This document shows positions 14,979-15,101 of a DNA stretch of 15,101 nt, piece by piece; positions within the stretch are counted from its first letter, which is position 1, and each line of letters opens with the position of its first letter. Under the pieces are notes generated by a model. It was not told where the DNA came from and ran no database searches. It saw only the letters and a program-made list of their open reading frames with translations. This DNA is from Colivicinus sp022776215 (GTDB taxonomy: Bacteria > Bacillota_I > Bacilli_A > Erysipelotrichales > Erysipelotrichaceae), in the NCBI GenBank assembly GCA_022776215.1, contig JALFIR010000055.1, forward strand, positions 1 through 15,101, written 5' to 3'. The position numbers were made by a program, and so were the translations under genes.

Positions 14979-15101
14979 ATGAAATTAACTTATGAACAAA
15001 AGCTTAAAGCTTACCAAGATTGGAAAAGCAATCTTAAGTCACCGGGAACTATAGCTAATGAGTTGCATGTAAATCGTTCAACGGTCTTAAATTTTTTAAA
15101 A
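14979..15101 (+). CDS. IS3-family transposase OrfA, N-terminal part (cut by window end)
   Basis: The frame opens with MKLTYEQKLKAYQDWKS and continues for 41 codons to the last base of the window. It contains a helix-turn-helix of the type found in OrfA of IS3-family elements: a segment around GTIANELHVNRSTVLNFL (residues 23-40) with the usual A...L/V...S pattern. OrfA binds the element's ends and, by programmed frameshift, is fused to the DDE catalytic OrfB, which is beyond the window. The AGGAGG (14961-14966) lies 12 bases before the ATG, a slightly long spacing. Confidence 0.8.
   Translation, partial: MKLTYEQKLKAYQDWKSNLKSPGTIANELHVNRSTVLNFLK

Larger units (their letters stand above)
14931..15101 (+). 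mobile_element. Left end of an IS3-family (IS150-like) insertion sequence, truncated by window
   Basis: Starting at 14931, the sequence tgaagtgaacccctaaagtt followed by ggacaa has the look of IS150-group terminal repeats, which share a GTTGGAC core. It is followed by a ribosome site and a helix-turn-helix orfA start. The exact outer boundary is inferred, because the right end and any target duplication lie outside the window. Insertion is about 22 bases after the gltX stop. Confidence 0.8.

Noticed and set aside
14949..14980. TTGGAC plus TTTTAT as an internal transposase promoter
   Set aside because: The spacing is poor, and a transcript from it would start after the ribosome site, so it could not explain orfA translation.
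1..15101. Reassigned TGA (Mycoplasma-type code)
   Set aside because: recN and lspA end on TGA at the expected family lengths, and tryptophans are encoded by TGG.

Overview
The window comes from a low-GC Gram-positive-type (Bacillota) chromosome. It is AT-rich, carries the Firmicutes-style order nusB-xseA-xseB-ispA-dxs-recN and the lspA-rluD pair, and mostly has AGGAGG-like ribosome sites. TGA is a genuine stop (recN and lspA end on it) and tryptophan is TGG, so the Mycoplasma code does not apply. The flavour suggests Erysipelotrichia or a relative, but this is an inference that a 16S or marker-gene search would have to settle.

Layout. Positions 1-402 hold an inverted repeat, a start-less coding remnant on the plus strand (123-350) and a strong terminator (366-397) that ends the first operon. 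From 7713 down to 403 on the minus strand runs nusB, xseA, xseB, ispA, dxs, recN, deoB: transcription antitermination, both exonuclease VII subunits, isoprenoid precursor synthesis, recombinational repair and phosphopentomutase. Genes overlap by a few bases or sit 1-2 bases apart. A lone plus-strand gene of the DUF5662 type (7744-8322) is divergent from nusB across only 30 bases and runs tail-to-tail into comEB with an 11-base overlap.

A second minus-strand operon (13381 down to 8312) reads: small TSCPD-domain protein, DUF885 lipoprotein with a metallopeptidase-like motif, lspA, rluD, a rhomboid protease with a large N-terminal domain, and comEB (dCMP deaminase). Every junction overlaps, by 1 to 26 bases. 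A lipoprotein is encoded immediately upstream of, and overlapping, the gene for the peptidase that would mature it. Divergent from this operon is gltX (13460-14908, plus).

About 20 bases after gltX lies the left end of an IS3-family (IS150-like) insertion sequence, whose transposase orfA runs off the window. The end of this element can fold into a hairpin followed by Ts; it overlaps the transposase ribosome site and could also terminate gltX transcription.

Most of the window is ordinary housekeeping DNA. I found no CRISPR array, tRNA, rRNA or clear riboswitch, and nothing that amounts to a new defence or metabolic system. The points worth a second look are the compact and possibly leaderless divergent promoter, the IS-end hairpin, the altered thiamine-diphosphate motif in Dxs, the missing tlyA/argR genes, and the orphan remnant at the left edge.
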